Origin: Firmicutes bacterium CAG:170
GTDB lineage: Bacteria > Bacillota > Clostridia > Oscillospirales > Oscillospiraceae
DNA length: 9,178 nucleotides
Assembly (NCBI GenBank): GCA_000436735.1
Contig: FR887181.1
Coordinates: 8,720-17,897 of the forward strand
Direction of reading: 5' to 3'
The notes under the pieces were generated by a model. The model saw only the letters and a list, made by a program, of their open reading frames with translations, was not told where the DNA came from and made no database searches. Below, piece by piece: positions 5,970 through 9,178 of the stretch (position 1 is its first letter; every line of letters starts with the position of its first letter). Position numbers and translations under genes: made by a program.

Positions 5970-7237
5970 CCTTCGTCCCTCCCCGGCTTGTCCGCATCCA
6001 GCACAAGCGTCTGTGCCCAGCGCGGTATGTTGATATCGTCGTAGCGGTATTGCAGCATGACAAATGCGGACGGATATTCCGGCGCTTCCGCCGGAAAGAC
6101 GCCGTAGCCGTCCGTAAAATAGAGCAGGCCGCCAAGCTGCGGCAGCTCTCCCTGCGCGATCAGCCGGTCAACGTATGCAAACGCCGGACGGAAGTCCGTT
6201 CCTCCGCCGCCATAAAGCGCAAGATGCTCCATATACCACTGAAATTCATCCAGATCTGTCAGCAGCGTGTCCTGCTGCACCTCGCAGTCGCACTGTAGGA
6301 TATGCAGCCGGAAGCGCTCAAAAAACAGCCGCTCCCGGCATAGGATCGCATGAACTGCGCCAAGAAACCACGCCGTCAGTCCGCGCGAACAGGAGGCCGA
6401 CGTGTCGAGCACAATGACAAGCTCCCGAAGCTTCCGTTCCTCGGAGTATTCCAGCGGCTCGATCAGCGGCATTCCGTCGTAGTGCTCCATGCCGTAGGCG
6501 TACCACGAATATGCAAAATCCGCGTCGCTCACATGGCGGTTCTCCCGCACAACGGAAAACTCCCGCAGCAGCGCGGCAAAGCGCGTCTGATTTTCCGGAA
6601 TGTCCTGCACGCTCAGGCGCTGATGCGCCGATCCGGAGCCGATCTTTGGCCGCTCTGGCTGCATATACGGCCGGAGCCTTTCGCCCTGCCGCTTCCAGAG
6701 CGCCGGAAGCCCTTCGCCCTCGCCGGAGCCAGCGTTTGCCTGCCTTTGGATTGTCGTCTTCTCCCAGAAGGCGTGGCTGTCGCGCTGGAAGGCGGCGGTC
6801 AGCTCCTCCGCGCGCACCGGGAAGTCCGGCCCCAGCTGGTCATAGACCGCCGCTGCGGAAAATGCCGTTCCGTTTTTGCAGGCGTAAAACGCCCTTCCGG
6901 CGGTGCTCTCCAGCGGAAGACCCAGCAGCCGCAGGCGCAGAAGCTCGGCGCTCATGTCGCACGCCAGCGACCAGCGCGCCGCGTCCCGGTTTCGACGGGG
7001 CAGCCACGGATGGCCCAGCATCGCGTGAAGGACGCTGTGCAGCAGCACCTTTTCCGCGTCTCCGGGCGTTTTCACCGCCGCATGCAGCCACGCTTCCGGC
7101 GCATAGAAAAATGTTCCGTCCGTTCCCGGCGCACTGCCCTCTCGCCATTCGAGCAGGCCCAGCGGCAGCGCCAGCAGCGGCAGGCGCTGATAAAGCCTGC
7201 CGCGCAAGATCTGATAGCAGCGTTCGCCGTCCGCCAT
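5960..7237 (-). CDS. DUF2201-type protein with VWA-like domain
   Basis: The 425-residue product has two parts. The N-terminal region (about 1-150) resembles the metallopeptidase-like domain of DUF2201 proteins: HSVLHAMLGH at 67-76 and WSLACD at 89-94. The usual HExxH glutamate is Ser68 here, so peptidase activity is doubtful. The C-terminal region (about 270-415) is VWA-like with an intact metal-binding site: Asp278, Ser280 and Ser282 in VIVLDTSASCS, Thr347 in GGGGTDF, and Asp376 in YFTDGYG. A Gly-rich linker is near 169-176. Such proteins are usually encoded beside a MoxR ATPase, as here, where the next gene overlaps by 10 bases; commonly MoxR comes first, while here VWA does. GGAGGT at 7244-7249, six bases before the ATG, and a promoter at 7271-7299 support the start. 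No signal peptide is seen. Confidence 0.85.
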   Translation of the reverse strand: MADGERCYQILRGRLYQRLPLLALPLGLLEWREGSAPGTDGTFFYAPEAWLHAAVKTPGDAEKVLLHSVLHAMLGHPWLPRRNRDAARWSLACDMSAELLRLRLLGLPLESTAGRAFYACKNGTAFSAAAVYDQLGPDFPVRAEELTAAFQRDSHAFWEKTTIQRQANAGSGEGEGLPALWKRQGERLRPYMQPERPKIGSGSAHQRLSVQDIPENQTRFAALLREFSVVRENRHVSDADFAYSWYAYGMEHYDGMPLIEPLEYSEERKLRELVIVLDTSASCSRGLTAWFLGAVHAILCRERLFFERFRLHILQCDCEVQQDTLLTDLDEFQWYMEHLALYGGGGTDFRPAFAYVDRLIAQGELPQLGGLLYFTDGYGVFPAEAPEYPSAFVMLQYRYDDINIPRWAQTLVLDADKPGRDEGWI

Positions 7238-7270
7238 GCGCCCACCTCCCGATGCAGAACTGTCAGAGAT

Positions 7271-7299
7271 AGTATAGCACCTTCTCCGGGAATTCCCAA
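7271..7299 (-). promoter_or_regulatory. Promoter of the VWA/MoxR operon
   Basis: Read on the - strand, TTGGGA (7299-7294) and TATACT (7276-7271) are 17 bases apart, a fair sigma-A match. It lies about 35 bases before the VWA start codon and after the hairpin that ends the kinase gene, so the VWA/MoxR pair probably has its own transcript. The remaining bases 7300-7386 show nothing else that I can name. Confidence 0.6.
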
Positions 7300-7366
7300 G
7301 GAAAAATTACGCCCGCAGCGGCACAGGCTGCGTATTTCCGGCTGTATACGCCCGCGTCGGCCGACC

Positions 7367-8731
7367 TTATGCTGCCCGGTACGCGCAAACGCCCATGCGC
7401 ACGCATGGGCGTTTTGCATATTCACAGAAGCGCCGTGAAGCGGATGCCGCCGTCCGCGATCTCGGCGCGGATGCTGCCGCCGTGGGCCTCGGCGGGCGGG
7501 GCGGGGGGTCGGGGGGGGGGCCGTGGGCCTCGGCGGTCGCTCTGGCAATGGACAGGCCGATGCCCGTGCCGCCGACGGCGTTGGAATGCGACTCGTCCGC
7601 GCGGTAAAACCGGTCGAACAGGCGGGAAATATCGAGCTTTTCTGCGCCGGCGCAGGTGTTGAACACCTGTATCTGTGCCCTTTTTCCTGCCTTGGAGACG
7701 CGGAGCGAAATTTTGCCGCCCTCGTCGGAGTATTTGACGGCATTGTCCAGCAGAATGGAGACCATCTGCTGCACGGCCTGCCGTTCGCCGGTCAGGAGGA
7801 CGCCGTCCTCGATCTCCTGTGAGTACCGCTTCCCCTTCGCGGCAGCCAGCGAAGAAAACGGCTCCGCGATCTCCCAGACGGCGTCGCTCAGAGAGAATTC
7901 CGTCTTTTCCGGGAACGGATTTTCCTCGTCCAGACGCGAGAGCGTCACAAGATCCGCGATCAGCCGCGCCAGCCTTGCCGACTGCGCCTGAATGTTCTCC
8001 GCCCACTCGTCGCCGGGATACTCCATCGCCAGCACGTCCGCGCTGGTGGAGATCGCGGTCAGCGGCGTTTTCAGCTCATGTCCGGCGTTCGTGATAAACT
8101 GCTTCTGAACGCTCAGATTGCGCAGATAGGGCGCGATGGCGCGCCGGGAGAAGAGCAGCACGAGCGCAAACACACCCAACAGGCACCCGCAGGCGATCGC
8201 TATGGTGAGCAGCAGGAGCGAACGGACGGCTTGCAGCTCCCGTTCCGAATTGAGGAAGATCACCGTCGTGCCGTCAGCCGTGCTCTGCACGCGGAAGCGG
8301 TATCCGGCGTAGTAGCCGGAGGTCTTTCCTCCCGCAAGGACGGTGTCGGAATACGCTGCCGCCGCTTCCTCGGTGATGGACGCAACGGCGGTGCAGTTCA
8401 CGCCTTCCTGTGTGCCGTCCGCGTCATAGCGCACGGAAAAATAGCGGAACGAATACTGCACCTCGCGGGAAAACTGCCGCCAGCTGTCGGGCAGCAGTGC
8501 AGCCGGGAGCTGCGTCCCGTCCGGCGCTTCAGGCGGCTCCGCACCGTCCGGTTTCTCCGGCGGGGTCTCTCCCCCATTTTCGGTATTCAAAAGCATTTGC
8601 AGTGCGTCGTCCTGCTGATGGCTGACGCTGCGGTAATTCCAGATGTTGAGCACGAGCAGCAGTATCAGAATGACCGCCGTAAACGCGGCCATGGCGGAGC
8701 CGATGAAGCGCCAGCGTACCTTTTTCAGCAT
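7367..8731 (-). CDS. Sensor histidine kinase, C-terminus frameshifted as written
   Basis: The product as read is 454 residues. It has a membrane segment at about 13-30, an outer sensor region at about 31-170 with a Pro/Glu/Asp-Gly linker near 52-76, a second membrane segment at about 171-194, and the kinase core. The H-box is GHELKTP with His218 as phosphate acceptor. The N-box is LLDNAVKYS with Asn330, the F-box LFDRFYR at 371-377, and the G2 box GGTGIGLSIA at 387-396. The G1 box lacks the usual DxGxG pattern and reads VFNTC. After AEAHG (about 404) a G-rich insertion shifts the frame, giving an unrelated 50-residue Pro/Arg/Ala tail. The expected end, AHGGSIRAEIADGGIRFTALL, lies in another frame and stops at 7422. 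The start overlaps the response regulator stop by 7 bases; GGAGGAG at 8737-8743 is its SD. Confidence 0.87.
   Translation of the reverse strand: MLKKVRWRFIGSAMAAFTAVILILLLVLNIWNYRSVSHQQDDALQMLLNTENGGETPPEKPDGAEPPEAPDGTQLPAALLPDSWRQFSREVQYSFRYFSVRYDADGTQEGVNCTAVASITEEAAAAYSDTVLAGGKTSGYYAGYRFRVQSTADGTTVIFLNSERELQAVRSLLLLTIAIACGCLLGVFALVLLFSRRAIAPYLRNLSVQKQFITNAGHELKTPLTAISTSADVLAMEYPGDEWAENIQAQSARLARLIADLVTLSRLDEENPFPEKTEFSLSDAVWEIAEPFSSLAAAKGKRYSQEIEDGVLLTGERQAVQQMVSILLDNAVKYSDEGGKISLRVSKAGKRAQIQVFNTCAGAEKLDISRLFDRFYRADESHSNAVGGTGIGLSIARATAEAHGPPPDPPPRPPRPTAAASAPRSRTAASASRRFCEYAKRPCVRMGVCAYRAA
7387..7414 (-). terminator. Palindromic stem-loop after the histidine kinase gene
   Basis: AAACGCCCATGCG at 7387-7399 is perfectly complementary to CGCATGGGCGTTT at 7402-7414, a 13-base stem with a two-base gap. 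It begins seven bases beyond the TGA (7422-7424) at which the kinase would end if its frame were intact. On the - strand only three T follow the stem and on the + strand four, so it can act both ways. Its position supports 7422 as the ancestral end of the kinase gene. Confidence 0.7.
7480..7536 (-). repeat. 16-base direct repeat flanking a G-rich insert with a ten-G run
   Basis: The 16-base sequence at 7480-7495 recurs exactly at 7521-7536. Between them are 25 bases, 7496-7520, made of G runs of 3, 4, 6 and 10 (counted from 7498 on) broken by C or TC; the last run is 7511-7520. One repeat plus the insert makes 41 extra bases, which is not a multiple of three. Removing them joins the kinase frame perfectly to its expected C-terminus. 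The + strand matches the pattern for a four-stranded G-quadruplex. One extra G in the long run would also restore the frame, with about 14 added Pro-rich residues. Confidence 0.9.
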
Positions 8732-9178
8732 GACAGCTCCTCCAACGCATAGCCCGCGCCGCGAATGGTGCGGATCTCCACGTCCGCCTCCAGAAGCTTG
8801 AGCTTCTTCCGCAGAAAGCCGATGTACGTCCAGATCACGTCCATCTCCGCCGCCGAGTCCATGCTCCAGAGCTTCTGCATCAGATGCTCCGAAGAAAAGA
8901 CCTGACGCGGATGGCGCAGGAACAGCTCCATCAGCTGATATTCCTTATTATTGAGCCGAAGGCTCCCGGCGGGCGTTGACAGCGTGTACTGCCCGCAGTC
9001 GAGCGTCGTATTGCCGAGCCGCAGGAGCGCGGGTGCGTAGCCGCCGCTGCGCCGGGTCAGCGCCCGGACGCGCGCCAGAAATTCGCTGGCGGCAAAGGGC
9101 TTCGGCAGATAGTCGTCCGCCCCGGCGTCCAGTCCGGCCACGCGATCCTCGACCTCTGTTCTGGTCGCTGGCGGCAGG
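8725..9178 (-). CDS. OmpR/PhoB-family response regulator, N-terminus cut by the window edge
   Basis: About 150 C-terminal codons are present; the gene continues beyond the right edge. The visible end of the receiver domain reads TEVEDRVAGLDAGADDYLPKPF, with the conserved Lys-Pro pair of that domain. The phosphate-accepting Asp lies outside the window. The rest is an OmpR-type winged-helix DNA-binding domain: the NNKEYQLMELFLRHP and VFSSEHLMQKLW helices, and the ending FLRKKL...IRTIRGAGYALEE. It should control genes in answer to the histidine kinase that follows; the two overlap by 7 bases (ATGCTGA). A GTG codon at 9139-9141 lies inside the receiver domain and is not the start. Target genes cannot be named from the window. 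Confidence 0.88.
   Translation of the reverse strand, partial: LPPATRTEVEDRVAGLDAGADDYLPKPFAASEFLARVRALTRRSGGYAPALLRLGNTTLDCGQYTLSTPAGSLRLNNKEYQLMELFLRHPRQVFSSEHLMQKLWSMDSAAEMDVIWTYIGFLRKKLKLLEADVEIRTIRGAGYALEELSC

Noticed and set aside
6350..7438. Long open frame on the + strand opposite the VWA gene
   Set aside because: Its product is Arg/Pro/Gln-rich without domain signals. The opposite strand encodes a complete VWA metal site with SD and promoter.
8078..8752. Open frame on the + strand opposite the histidine kinase
   Set aside because: It is a shadow of the kinase frame; no family pattern is seen in it.

Overview
The window looks like the chromosome of a GC-rich Clostridia-type member of the Bacillota, plausibly an Oscillospiraceae-like gut anaerobe. 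The support is strong purine-rich Shine-Dalgarno (SD) sites before most genes, a sigma-A type promoter, a DUF1846 (UPF0371) protein, a stand-alone PspC protein, a BlaI/M56 pair and an OmpR-type two-component pair. The genus cannot be fixed from sequence reading alone. No phage, transposon, CRISPR, tRNA or rRNA is visible.

Layout. The left half (1-4358) reads on the + strand: the 3' end of a DUF1846 gene; a membrane-anchored family 3 glycoside hydrolase of the NagZ type; a 64-residue PspC protein whose ribosome-binding region has been tandemly duplicated; a gene-free stretch with two hairpins and a strong promoter with nested BlaI-like operators; then a three-gene unit of a BlaI-type repressor, an M56/BlaR1-type membrane zinc protease with a non-beta-lactam sensor domain, and an unrecognised 53-residue protein closed by a good terminator. 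The right half (4521-9178) reads on the - strand: an OmpR-type response regulator (cut by the window edge), its sensor histidine kinase, a DUF2201/VWA-like protein and a MoxR-type AAA+ ATPase. The two halves converge at about 4360-4520, where two stem-loops sit.

How the genes may work together. BlaI would hold its own promoter shut through two operator boxes. The M56 protease would sense a signal outside the cell with its C-terminal domain and inactivate BlaI. The response regulator and kinase overlap by 7 bases and form a classic pair. The VWA protein and MoxR ATPase overlap by 10 bases, have their own promoter and probably form a chaperone-like complex. NagZ-type hydrolase, PspC, BlaI/M56 and the sensor kinase all point loosely to the cell envelope, but a shared regulon is only inference.

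The most unusual features are: (1) a 41-base G-rich insertion flanked by a 16-base direct repeat that shifts the frame at the end of the histidine kinase and contains a run of ten G, either a phase-variable tract or a sequencing/assembly artefact; (2) nested palindromes of the BlaI-like operator; (3) a BlaI gene whose only ordinary start codon lies inside its own SD sequence; (4) the small third gene of the BlaI/M56 operon.
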